NCBI GenBank assembly: GCA_944351315.1
Contig: CALVPL010000109.1
Span: forward strand, 1-12,646
DNA: 12,646 nucleotides
Direction: 5' to 3'
From: an uncultured Bacilli bacterium
GTDB taxonomy: Bacteria > Bacillota_I > Bacilli_A > RF39 > UBA660
Part shown: in pieces, positions 1-5,883 of the stretch
Position numbering within the stretch: position 1 is the stretch's first letter
Layout: the number at the start of each line of letters is the position of its first letter
The notes under the pieces: model-generated
Databases searched by the model: none
What the model was told of the DNA's origin: nothing
The model's input: only the letters and a program-made list of their open reading frames with translations
Translations under genes and position numbers: made by a program

Positions 1-105
1 TTTAAGGAAGCAATATTAGATGTGGACTCAGAAGCTTTTTTTGTAATTAATGATTGTTATGAGGTTCATGGTGGTGTCAAAAGGGATAATTTGCCATTTC
101 TATAA
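1..105 (+). CDS. C-terminal end of a YitT-family (DUF2179-like) membrane protein, 5' truncated by the window
   Basis: Frame 1 is open from the first base to a TAA at 103-105 and gives 34 residues. The stretch AILDVDSEAFFVINDCYEVHG resembles the cytoplasmic C-terminal DUF2179 domain of YitT-family proteins, where a pattern like D-P-x-A-F-x-x-x-x-D-x-x-E-V-x-G is typical. These are multi-pass membrane proteins of unknown substrate, common in Bacilli. Only the tail is present, so the membrane part cannot be checked. The stop codon overlaps the loop of a terminator hairpin, so this gene ends its own transcript just before the ftsE promoter. The family call comes from motif memory and is moderate. 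Confidence 0.55.
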   Translation, partial: FKEAILDVDSEAFFVINDCYEVHGGVKRDNLPFL

Positions 106-115
106 TGGCTTTTTT
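93..115 (+). terminator. Intrinsic terminator of the YitT-like gene
   Basis: GCCATT (93-98) and AATGGC (104-109) form a 6-bp stem around a 5-base loop, followed by six T (110-115). The first two bases of the upstream TAA stop lie in and beside the loop, so the hairpin is built from the last codons of the gene. The likely ftsE -35 region also lies in this hairpin. Confidence 0.7.
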
Positions 116-125
116 ATGCTATAAT
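97..125 (+). promoter_or_regulatory. Promoter of the ftsE-ftsX-hydrolase operon
   Basis: An extended -10, TGCTATAAT, lies at 117-125 and is a perfect TATAAT with TG one base upstream. At 17-bp spacing the -35 position (97-102, TTTCTA) is poor, as is common for extended -10 promoters. The start site would fall near 132, giving a leader of about 20 bases that carries the ribosome binding site AGGTGAT (139-145). Confidence 0.7.
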
Positions 126-150
126 GAAAATAATAATGAGGTGATAATAA

Positions 151-864
151 GTGAAGTTAATTAAAGTAGAACATGCATATAAAATTTATAAAAACGGAAC
201 AACTGCAGTTGCAGATTTAAGTGTTTCTATAGATAAAGGCGAATTTGTTTTTGTTATTGGTTCTACTGGCAGTGGAAAAAGTACATTTATTAAAATGCTT
301 TATCGGGAAGAAAAACCTACCAAGGGTAGTGTCATTGTCGGTGGAATTGATGTGGCACGACTTCGTAATTCTAAAGTATACAAATTAAGAAGAAAATTAG
401 GAGTTGTTTTCCAAGATTTTAAGTTGCTTCCTAAACTTACCGTTTATGAAAATGTTGCTTTTGCACTTGAAACGCTTGGATTACCTTCTGATGAAATTCG
501 ACCTAAAGTTTTACGGGCGATTGAAGCTGTTGGTTTAAAAGAGAAAACTCGTAATTTGCCTAGTGAATTATCTGGTGGTGAGCAACAACGTGTTGCGATT
601 GCTCGAGCGATTGTTAATGATCCTAAATTGTTAATTTGTGATGAGCCGACTGGAAACTTGGATCCAGATACTTCTAAAGGAATTATGAAAATATTGGATA
701 AAATTAATAAGGAGCTTGGGACAACCATTATTATGGCAACTCATGATAAGGATTTAGTAAATCAAATGAAGAAGAGAGTCTTGGTCATTGAAAATGGTGT
801 TTTAGCTAGCGACACGAAGAAAGGAAGTTATAAAGTTCATGAAAGCGTTAAGAATTCTAACTAG
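151..864 (+). CDS. ftsE: Cell division ATP-binding protein FtsE
   Basis: FtsE is the cytoplasmic ATPase of the FtsEX complex, which couples ATP hydrolysis to activation of septal peptidoglycan hydrolases. The 237-residue protein has a complete ABC domain: Walker A GSTGSGKST (37-45), Q-loop Gln88, signature LSGGEQQ (140-146), Walker B LLICDE (160-165), D-loop NLDP (169-172) and switch His198. The family is usually about 220-230 residues, so it is full length with a slightly longer charged C-terminus. The start is GTG, fixed by AGGTGAT eight bases upstream. It overlaps ftsX by 26 bases, which points to translational coupling and fixed stoichiometry. Upstream is its own extended -10 promoter; downstream are ftsX and a secreted hydrolase, the expected partner set. 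Confidence 0.96.
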   Translation: MKLIKVEHAYKIYKNGTTAVADLSVSIDKGEFVFVIGSTGSGKSTFIKMLYREEKPTKGSVIVGGIDVARLRNSKVYKLRRKLGVVFQDFKLLPKLTVYENVAFALETLGLPSDEIRPKVLRAIEAVGLKEKTRNLPSELSGGEQQRVAIARAIVNDPKLLICDEPTGNLDPDTSKGIMKILDKINKELGTTIIMATHDKDLVNQMKKRVLVIENGVLASDTKKGSYKVHESVKNSN

Positions 865-1732
865 AAGTATTCGAGATTCTTTTAAAAGTGTTTTTCGAAA
901 CTTTTCTTTATCTATAGCTTCCATTGCTTGTACAACAATTACATTAATTTTGGTAGCTATATCTTTATTTTTGTCTTATAACGTTCAACAAGTTACCAAA
1001 GATTTGGAACACGAACTTACTATTGTAGTTTATTTAAATAAAGATGTAACAGATGAACAAAAAACAGAAATAGAAAATGATTTGAAAACAATGGAAAATG
1101 TTGATAGCTATGAATTGAAAAGTAAAGATGAATGGAAAGCTGAAATGAAAGATGAAGACGAGAGTCTTGAGAATGCTTTAGATATATTTGAAGAAAATCC
1201 ATTATTAGATTCTATTATTGTAACGGTTAAAGATGTAAAAGATTTGAGTGAAACAGCTGAAAAATTGCGTAAATATGATTTTGTTAATAGTGCTGAATAT
1301 GGCGAAGGAATGGTTGAAAATGTAATTGGCATTTTTGATGCGATAAGTTTTGGAACTTTTGCAATTGTTATAGCCCTTGTTTTGGTTACTGCTTTCTTAA
1401 TTAGTAATACGATTAAATTGACTATTTTTTCAAGAAGAACTGAAATTGAAATCATGCGTTTAGTTGGAGCTAGTAATACAGCGATTAAATTACCTTTTGT
1501 TTTTGAAGGTTTTATATTAGGTGTTTTAGGTAGTATCTTGCCAATTTTATTGAGTATTTATGGTTATGTATTCTTATATAATCAAACTGGCGGATATGTA
1601 TTTACCCAAATTATTACCTTGGTAAAACCTTTCCCATTTGTTTTATTTGTTTGTTTGTGTTTAGTAGTGATCGGTTCTTTAGTTGGAATGTTAGGTTCTT
1701 GGAGAGCGGTTAGAAAGTATTTAAAAATATGA
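839..1732 (+). CDS. ftsX: Cell division membrane protein FtsX
   Basis: FtsX is the membrane half of FtsEX; its extracellular domain binds and activates coiled-coil hydrolases such as PcsB or CwlO in Gram-positives. The 297 residues show the family layout: cytoplasmic N-terminus, membrane helix about 24-47, a large acidic extracellular domain (about 50-165), then helices about 172-190, 218-246 and 265-286. The conserved FtsX/permease segment RRTEIEIMRLVGAS is at 199-212. The ATG at 839 lies inside ftsE and is preceded by AAGGAAG (821-827). The TGA stop overlaps the ATG of the following hydrolase gene (ATGA at 1729-1732), so ftsE, ftsX and that gene form one tightly coupled unit. The TGA is also direct evidence for the standard genetic code. 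Confidence 0.95.
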   Translation: MKALRILTRSIRDSFKSVFRNFSLSIASIACTTITLILVAISLFLSYNVQQVTKDLEHELTIVVYLNKDVTDEQKTEIENDLKTMENVDSYELKSKDEWKAEMKDEDESLENALDIFEENPLLDSIIVTVKDVKDLSETAEKLRKYDFVNSAEYGEGMVENVIGIFDAISFGTFAIVIALVLVTAFLISNTIKLTIFSRRTEIEIMRLVGASNTAIKLPFVFEGFILGVLGSILPILLSIYGYVFLYNQTGGYVFTQIITLVKPFPFVLFVCLCLVVIGSLVGMLGSWRAVRKYLKI

Positions 1733-2961
1733 TTAAGAAAATTTTCGGAATAAGCTTTTGTTTTCTTCTATTTTCTTTTAGTTTCCTTTCTAATGTATCG
1801 GCAGAAGATGCTCAAACACTGGGAGAATTAAAGAAATCTTATCAAGACAAATTAGATGAAAAAGCTAGAAATGAAGCTATGTCTTCTGAAGCAAAAGCTG
1901 AAATAGCCCGTAAGGAAGCCGCTTTAAAACAAGCTGAGGCTGATATTCATGATGCGAGAGCTGAAATGGAACAAGCTCAAAAAGATATTGATGCTTCAAA
2001 TCAGAGAATTGATGAGTTAAAAGTAAATGCTTCAGAAGTTTTACTCTATTTACAACAAATGAAGGGAACCAATGCTTATATAGAATATGTTACTGGAGCT
2101 ACTACCATGACGGATATGATTATGCGAATTGCTGCCGTTGAACAGTTATCTAATCAAATTCATGGAACTATTGGTGATTTAGAAACTGAAATTAAACGGA
2201 ATGAAGATTTAAAAAAAGAATTGGATGAAAAAACAAAAAAATTAGAAGCTCAAACTGTTGAATATAAAAAGGTTATTGAAGAAAATTATGATAAAGTTGA
2301 TGAATATGATAGCTATGCTTTAGATATTAATGCTCAAATTACATCTTTAAAAAATTTACTAGATACTTATGAAGATAAATGTGCTAAATGGGCTCCTGAA
2401 AAAGGAGATAATGCTATTTTAAATGTCGATTGTATTGAACCAAAATATGATGATAGTGGTGATCTTATTCCAATAGGCAACGATGGGTGGTTGAAACCTT
2501 TATATTCTGGAGTTATCACTAGTGAGATTGGTAGTCGTTGGGGAAGTTATCATAATGCTTTAGATATTGGCGGAAATGCTGAAGGAACACCTGTTTATGC
2601 TGCAGCTGCCGGAGTTGTATCGGGAATGGTTCATAGATATAGTTGTGGTGGTAATATGCTTTACATTGATGTCAACGTTAATGGCGAAGCTTATACAACT
2701 TATTATTATCACTTATTAAGTTTTAATGTGAATTTAGGAGATGTTGTAACTCAAGATACTATAATTGGTTATGTTGGCGGTTATTCAACTGGTAAAAATC
2801 ATGGAGGATATGATAGTTGTACGACAGGAGCTCACTTACACTTTGGAGTTGCAAAAGGCTACTATAATGGATATTCGATCTCTAAAAATAATGTTATAAC
2901 GCCTCCGGGATTTTCAAATACTTACGGTTGGCGTTTCTATAGTCGTTATGATATGTATTAG
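1729..2961 (+). CDS. Secreted M23 peptidoglycan hydrolase with N-terminal coiled coil (FtsEX partner, copy A)
   Basis: This is a predicted cell-wall endopeptidase switched on by FtsEX. The 410 residues begin with a signal peptide (KK, hydrophobic 7-20, cleavage likely after VSA at 25). A long charged coiled coil follows (about 30-215), then a linker with Cys218 and Cys235, then a LytM/M23 domain (about 253-400). Zinc and catalytic residues are visible: His275 and Asp279 (HNALD), His328, and His369/His371 (HLH). Cys306 and Cys364 may form a disulfide. The architecture matches PcsB of streptococci and EnvC, although PcsB itself has a CHAP domain. The start overlaps the ftsX stop (ATGA) and has only a weak ribosome binding site, so expression probably depends on coupling to ftsX. 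It is paralogous to the next gene. Confidence 0.9.
   Translation: MIKKIFGISFCFLLFSFSFLSNVSAEDAQTLGELKKSYQDKLDEKARNEAMSSEAKAEIARKEAALKQAEADIHDARAEMEQAQKDIDASNQRIDELKVNASEVLLYLQQMKGTNAYIEYVTGATTMTDMIMRIAAVEQLSNQIHGTIGDLETEIKRNEDLKKELDEKTKKLEAQTVEYKKVIEENYDKVDEYDSYALDINAQITSLKNLLDTYEDKCAKWAPEKGDNAILNVDCIEPKYDDSGDLIPIGNDGWLKPLYSGVITSEIGSRWGSYHNALDIGGNAEGTPVYAAAAGVVSGMVHRYSCGGNMLYIDVNVNGEAYTTYYYHLLSFNVNLGDVVTQDTIIGYVGGYSTGKNHGGYDSCTTGAHLHFGVAKGYYNGYSISKNNVITPPGFSNTYGWRFYSRYDMY
2086..2173 (+). repeat. 88-bp block nearly identical to 3389-3476 in the paralogue
   Basis: The block encodes the end of the coiled-coil hairpin (about residues 120-148, around TTMTDMIMRIAAVEQL). I count six differences from the matching block in the second gene over 88 bases, mostly synonymous, and both copies share rarer codons (ACC, ACG, GCC). 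The sequence just upstream differs more often. This suggests gene conversion or strong constraint on that segment. Confidence 0.7.
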
Positions 2962-2987
2962 CAAAAACTTAACGTTTTTGCTTTTTT
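2961..2987 (+). terminator. Intrinsic terminator after hydrolase copy A
   Basis: GCAAAAAC (2961-2968) pairs with GTTTTTGC (2974-2981) across the loop TTAAC, followed by six T (2982-2987). The first stem base is the G of the TAG stop codon. Confidence 0.85.
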
Positions 2988-2997
2988 ATGGTATACT
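2969..2997 (+). promoter_or_regulatory. Promoter of hydrolase copy B, overlapping the terminator
   Basis: An extended -10, TGGTATACT, lies at 2989-2997, with TTAACG (2969-2974) at exactly 17 bp upstream. The -35 falls in the loop and stem of the preceding terminator. Copy B can thus be made independently of ftsEX. Confidence 0.65.
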
Positions 2998-3016
2998 TAT
3001 AAAGTAGGTGATATTT

Positions 3017-4240
3017 TTGAAGAATAAAAGAGTTAGAAGTGGTTTTTTGTTTCTCTTTTTACTAAGTATAATTTTTATTCCTTTTCGGAATGTTTCAGCA
3101 TTGGATGATGGTGCAAGTACTTTAGGTGATTTAAGAGCTATTTATAATGATTTGTTAAAAGAAAAACAAGAGTATGATAATTTAAGTGCTGAAGCAAAAG
3201 CTGAGATCGCTCGGAAAGAAGCAGCTATTTCTCAGGCTGAAGCCGATATTCACAAAGCAGAAGAAGATATGTTACAGGCAGAACAAGATATTGCAGAATC
3301 TAATAAACGAATTGAAGAAATGAAAGTTACTGCTAGTGATGTTTTACTTTATTTGCAACAAATGAAAGGTACTAATGCTTATGTAGAGTATGTTACTGGA
3401 GCGACTACCATGACGGATATGATTATGCGAATCGCTGCCGTTGAACAGTTGTCCGATCAAATTCATGGTACTATTGATGAATTGGAAGCTGAGATAAAGA
3501 AAAATGAAGAATTAAAAGTTGAATTAGAGCAAAAGAAGAAAGATTTAGAAGCTCAGGCCATTGAATATCAAAAGATTATTGACGAAAATTATGATAAATT
3601 GGAAGAATATGATAAGTATGCACCAGGAGTGAAGGAGCAACTTGATTTAGCTAAAAGTAGACTAGATATGTATGAAAAAAAATGTCAAGAGACAGTTGGA
3701 AGTACTGCTGATAATGTAGTTCTTGCTACTTGTTCTACGGTTCCTTTAAACAGTGGCTGGTTAAAACCTTTAAATTATGGAATTATTACAAGTACGATTG
3801 GTGTTCGTTGGGGAGAATATCACAATGCCTTAGATATTGGTGGTCCTAGTCCTTTTGAAGGAACACCTGTTTATGCCGCGGCTTCGGGAATTGTATCCGG
3901 AATGATTCCTCGATATAAATGTGGAGGAAACATGCTTTATATTGATGTGTTTGTCGATGGTAAGGCTTATACAACTTATTATTATCACTTGCTTGATTTT
4001 AATGTGAATTTAGGGGATGTTGTAACTCAAGATACTGTGATTGGTTGGGTCGGTGGTTATTCTACAAGTAAAAGTCATGGTGGATATGATGGCTGTACAA
4101 CAGGAGCTCATTTGCATTTTGGAGTAGCAAATGGTTATTATAATCCTAAGGTAGGCATTCAAAGAGCAAATGTTATTACACCTCCTGGTTTTCCAAATAG
4201 TTCTGGTTGGAGTTTTTATTCAAGAACCGATATGTATTAG
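3017..4240 (+). CDS. Secreted M23 peptidoglycan hydrolase with N-terminal coiled coil (copy B)
   Basis: This paralogue of the preceding gene is predicted to have the same role at the cell wall. I chose TTG at 3017 (407 residues, MKNKRVR) over an in-frame GTG at 3008, because that GTG is part of the ribosome binding site AGGTGAT (3006-3012). It has a signal peptide with cleavage likely after VSA (26-28), a coiled coil to about 220, a linker with two cysteines (223, 239), and an M23 domain with His269, Asp273, His324, His365 and His367. The two hydrolase domains look about three-quarters identical by eye. The linkers and signal peptides differ most, and copy B has a few extra residues after the LDIGG motif. 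The four lumenal cysteines are kept. It has its own promoter and terminator, so it is a separate unit from the ftsEX operon. Confidence 0.9.
   Translation: MKNKRVRSGFLFLFLLSIIFIPFRNVSALDDGASTLGDLRAIYNDLLKEKQEYDNLSAEAKAEIARKEAAISQAEADIHKAEEDMLQAEQDIAESNKRIEEMKVTASDVLLYLQQMKGTNAYVEYVTGATTMTDMIMRIAAVEQLSDQIHGTIDELEAEIKKNEELKVELEQKKKDLEAQAIEYQKIIDENYDKLEEYDKYAPGVKEQLDLAKSRLDMYEKKCQETVGSTADNVVLATCSTVPLNSGWLKPLNYGIITSTIGVRWGEYHNALDIGGPSPFEGTPVYAAASGIVSGMIPRYKCGGNMLYIDVFVDGKAYTTYYYHLLDFNVNLGDVVTQDTVIGWVGGYSTSKSHGGYDGCTTGAHLHFGVANGYYNPKVGIQRANVITPPGFPNSSGWSFYSRTDMY
3389..3476 (+). repeat. 88-bp block nearly identical to 2086-2173 in copy A
   Basis: This is the partner of the block in copy A and encodes the same coiled-coil segment. 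The offset between the copies is 1303 bases. It is a direct repeat that could allow recombination deleting one hydrolase and leaving a fusion. Confidence 0.7.
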
Positions 4241-4264
4241 GATAGATTTTTCTATCCTTTTTTT
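4240..4264 (+). terminator. Intrinsic terminator after hydrolase copy B
   Basis: GGATAGA (4240-4246) pairs perfectly with TCTATCC (4251-4257) around a TTTT loop, followed by seven T (4258-4264). The first G is the last base of the TAG stop. Confidence 0.9.
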
Positions 4265-4265
4265 G

Positions 4266-4271
4266 TATAAT
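4266..4271 (+). promoter_or_regulatory. -10 element of the whiA promoter
   Basis: A perfect TATAAT lies immediately after the T-run of the terminator. A -35 at 16-18 bp spacing would lie inside the terminator hairpin (about 4242-4249), where no good match is seen. Only the -10 is well supported. Confidence 0.5.
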
Positions 4272-4288
4272 AAGGCTGGTGAATTTTT

Positions 4289-5215
4289 ATGACATATTCC
4301 ATGAAGTTGAAAGAAGAAATTTGTAGTAATTCTATTAGTCGAAATGAGATATTTCCTGAACTTTCTGCTATTATTCGGTATGATGCTTTACTTCATGAAA
4401 CTGGTTTTTCGTTAACTTTTGAAAATGCATCTATTGCTCGACGAGTTTATAAAGATATAAAAAGTATTTTTAATTTATCTGTTCATATTATTGTTCGTAA
4501 TCAAAGAAGATTTCGAAATAAACAAATTTATATTTTGGAAGTAAAAGATCACGCGAATATGATTTTGGAAAGATTAAATATTGTAAAGAATCATTCTTTA
4601 TTGACAATGAGTCGTAATGATTTAGCTTGTCCTGAAGAGATGATTGCATTTGTTCGAGGGGCCTTTTTAGTTATTGGTTCAATTAATGATCCAGCAACTA
4701 GTGGATATCATTTAGAATTTGTTTTTGATCAACTTGCAGATGCTAATTTTTTTAATACCTTGTTACATGAAATGAAATTTGATACAAAGGTTTTAGAAAG
4801 AAATAATAAATTTATGGTTTATTTAAAAAGTTCTGAAGAAATTAGTGATATGATCCGAATGTTTCAAGCTTCAAATTCTTTATTTTATTTTGAAGATGTT
4901 CGGATTTATCGAGATCATAAAAATATGGTGAATCGTTTAAATAATTGTGAAATTGCCAATCAAGAAAAAAGTTTACGAACCGGAAATCAACAAGTTCAAG
5001 ATATTTTGTATTTAAAAGAACATGATTTGATAGATTTGTTGGATGAAAAGACAAAAATAATTATGGAATATCGTTTAAAATATCCAGAAAGTTCTTATCA
5101 AGAATTAGCTTCTATTATTTCTATGGAAACAGGTTATGTAATTGGAAAATCGGGAATTAATCATCATTTTATTAAAATGAAAAAATTAAAAGAATTGCAT
5201 GAAAAAAAGGCTTAA
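4289..5215 (+). CDS. whiA: WhiA, DNA-binding protein linked to cell division
   Basis: WhiA proteins join a LAGLIDADG-like N-terminal fold to a C-terminal helix-turn-helix. They regulate sporulation genes in actinomycetes and affect division and chromosome segregation in Bacillus. The 308 residues show the family landmarks: RGAFL...GS..DP...YHLEF (123-144), the RIYRD.KN.VNRLNNCEIAN block (205-224), and the C-terminal KSGINHHFIKMKKL segment (287-300), equivalent to the usual KSGVNHRLRKL. The length is typical. The ATG follows GGTGA (4278-4282). The usual upstream neighbours rapZ and yvcK/mgfK are absent here; whiA stands alone after the hydrolases and converges on clpP with a 4-base overlap of the coding ends. 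Confidence 0.95.
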   Translation: MTYSMKLKEEICSNSISRNEIFPELSAIIRYDALLHETGFSLTFENASIARRVYKDIKSIFNLSVHIIVRNQRRFRNKQIYILEVKDHANMILERLNIVKNHSLLTMSRNDLACPEEMIAFVRGAFLVIGSINDPATSGYHLEFVFDQLADANFFNTLLHEMKFDTKVLERNNKFMVYLKSSEEISDMIRMFQASNSLFYFEDVRIYRDHKNMVNRLNNCEIANQEKSLRTGNQQVQDILYLKEHDLIDLLDEKTKIIMEYRLKYPESSYQELASIISMETGYVIGKSGINHHFIKMKKLKELHEKKA

Positions 5216-5245
5216 ATGATTTGATCAATTAAGCCATATTTTTTT
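5202..5245. terminator. Two-way terminator inside the convergent ends of whiA and clpP
   Basis: GGCTTAA (5209-5215) pairs with TTAAGCC (5229-5235). After one A-A mismatch the stem continues as TGAT (5217-5220) with ATCA (5224-5227) around a TTG loop. Seven A (5202-5208) lie before it and seven T (5239-5245) after it, so it can stop transcription in both directions. Both stop codons lie within the stem, and the flanking tracts are coding sequence of the two genes. Confidence 0.8.
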
Positions 5246-5781
5246 GCTTCTTCACTGGTTAAATAATAGTCTCGATCGGTATCTTTTTGAATTTTTTTTA
5301 ATGGTTGATTGGTATTTTTTGCTAATATTTTATTTAGTTTTTCTTTCATTTTTAAAATACGTTCACAAGCTATTTTCATATCACTTGCTTGACCTTGCAT
5401 ACCTCCTAGTGGTTGATGAATCATAACATCCGCATTTTCTAGAGCAAATCGTTTGCCTTTTGTGCCTGAAGAAAGAAGAAATGCAGCCATTGATGCGGAT
5501 AGTCCAATACAAATAGTTCTAATATCACTTTTGATATAGTTCATGGTGTCATATATTGCCATACCACTTGTAACTGATCCTCCTGGACTATTGATATACA
5601 TATAGATGTCTTCGTGATTTTTAGAGTCCAAATAGAGTAGTTCACTGACAATTAAATTAGCTGTTTGATCAGTAATTTCGCCACTTAAAAAAATAATTCG
5701 ATCTTCTAATAAACGAGAATATAAGTCATATGCTACTTCATGAGTGCTACTTTTTTCTAAAACTGTTGGTATTATATTCAT
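5212..5781 (-). CDS. clpP: ATP-dependent Clp protease proteolytic subunit ClpP
   Basis: ClpP is the serine-protease barrel that degrades substrates fed by ClpX- or ClpC-type unfoldases in the cytoplasm. I chose ATG at 5781 (189 residues, MNIIPTV) because AGGTGAG lies at 5791-5785. An in-frame ATG at 5802 lies in the likely leader beside the -10 and has no binding site. The catalytic triad is visible: Ser97 in GLSASMAA, His122 in MIHQP, Asp171 in DRDYYL. Other family marks are INSPGG (64-68), PLGGMQGQ and the C-terminal EEAKKYGLID. The length is near the usual 190-195. It is single-gene, convergent with whiA and divergent from the kinase-like gene. The promoter carries a palindrome but no CtsR or CIRCE site that I can find. 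Confidence 0.96.
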   Translation of the reverse strand: MNIIPTVLEKSSTHEVAYDLYSRLLEDRIIFLSGEITDQTANLIVSELLYLDSKNHEDIYMYINSPGGSVTSGMAIYDTMNYIKSDIRTICIGLSASMAAFLLSSGTKGKRFALENADVMIHQPLGGMQGQASDMKIACERILKMKEKLNKILAKNTNQPLKKIQKDTDRDYYLTSEEAKKYGLIDQII

Positions 5782-5796
5782 TTTCTCACCTACTAT

Positions 5797-5811
5797 TATC
5801 ATAGTATGATA
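5797..5811. promoter_or_regulatory. Perfect 15-bp palindrome at the clpP start region, candidate operator
   Basis: TATCATA-G-TATGATA reads as two perfect 7-bp arms around one central base. It abuts the minus-strand TATAAT (5816-5811) and is centred about where clpP transcription should begin. A one-base loop would not make a stable hairpin, so a protein-binding operator is more likely than an RNA structure. It matches neither the CtsR heptad repeat nor CIRCE. Confidence 0.5.
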
Positions 5812-5816
5812 TTATA
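5811..5816 (-). promoter_or_regulatory. -10 element of the clpP promoter
   Basis: On the minus strand this is a perfect TATAAT, about 30 bases upstream of the chosen ATG. No good -35 is seen at 16-18 bp, where the DNA is simply AT-rich. It lies back to back with the plus-strand promoter of the next gene. Confidence 0.5.
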
Positions 5817-5823
5817 AAAACTA

Positions 5824-5852
5824 TTCAAAAAATAACATATTTGTGTTAAAAT
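5824..5852 (+). promoter_or_regulatory. Promoter of the TGS/uridine-kinase-like gene
   Basis: An extended -10, TGTTAAAAT, lies at 5844-5852, with TTCAAA (5824-5829) 17 bp upstream of the hexamer. The ribosome binding site AGGAGAT (5874-5880) lies just before the ATG at 5884. Confidence 0.55.
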
Positions 5853-5883
5853 ATTTGAAGAATAGAAAAGGCTAGGAGATATT

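Noticed and set aside
3008..3016. GTG at 3008 as the start of hydrolase copy B
   Set aside because: It lies inside the ribosome binding site AGGTGAT; TTG at 3017 has the right spacing and gives a normal signal peptide start.
5782..5802. Upstream ATG at 5802 for clpP
   Set aside because: It sits within the palindrome beside the -10, has no ribosome binding site, and would put the AGGTGAG site inside the coding region.
5782..5883. CtsR or CIRCE operator at clpP
   Set aside because: I read both strands and found no GGTCAAA repeat and no TTAGCACTC/GAGTGCTAA pair.
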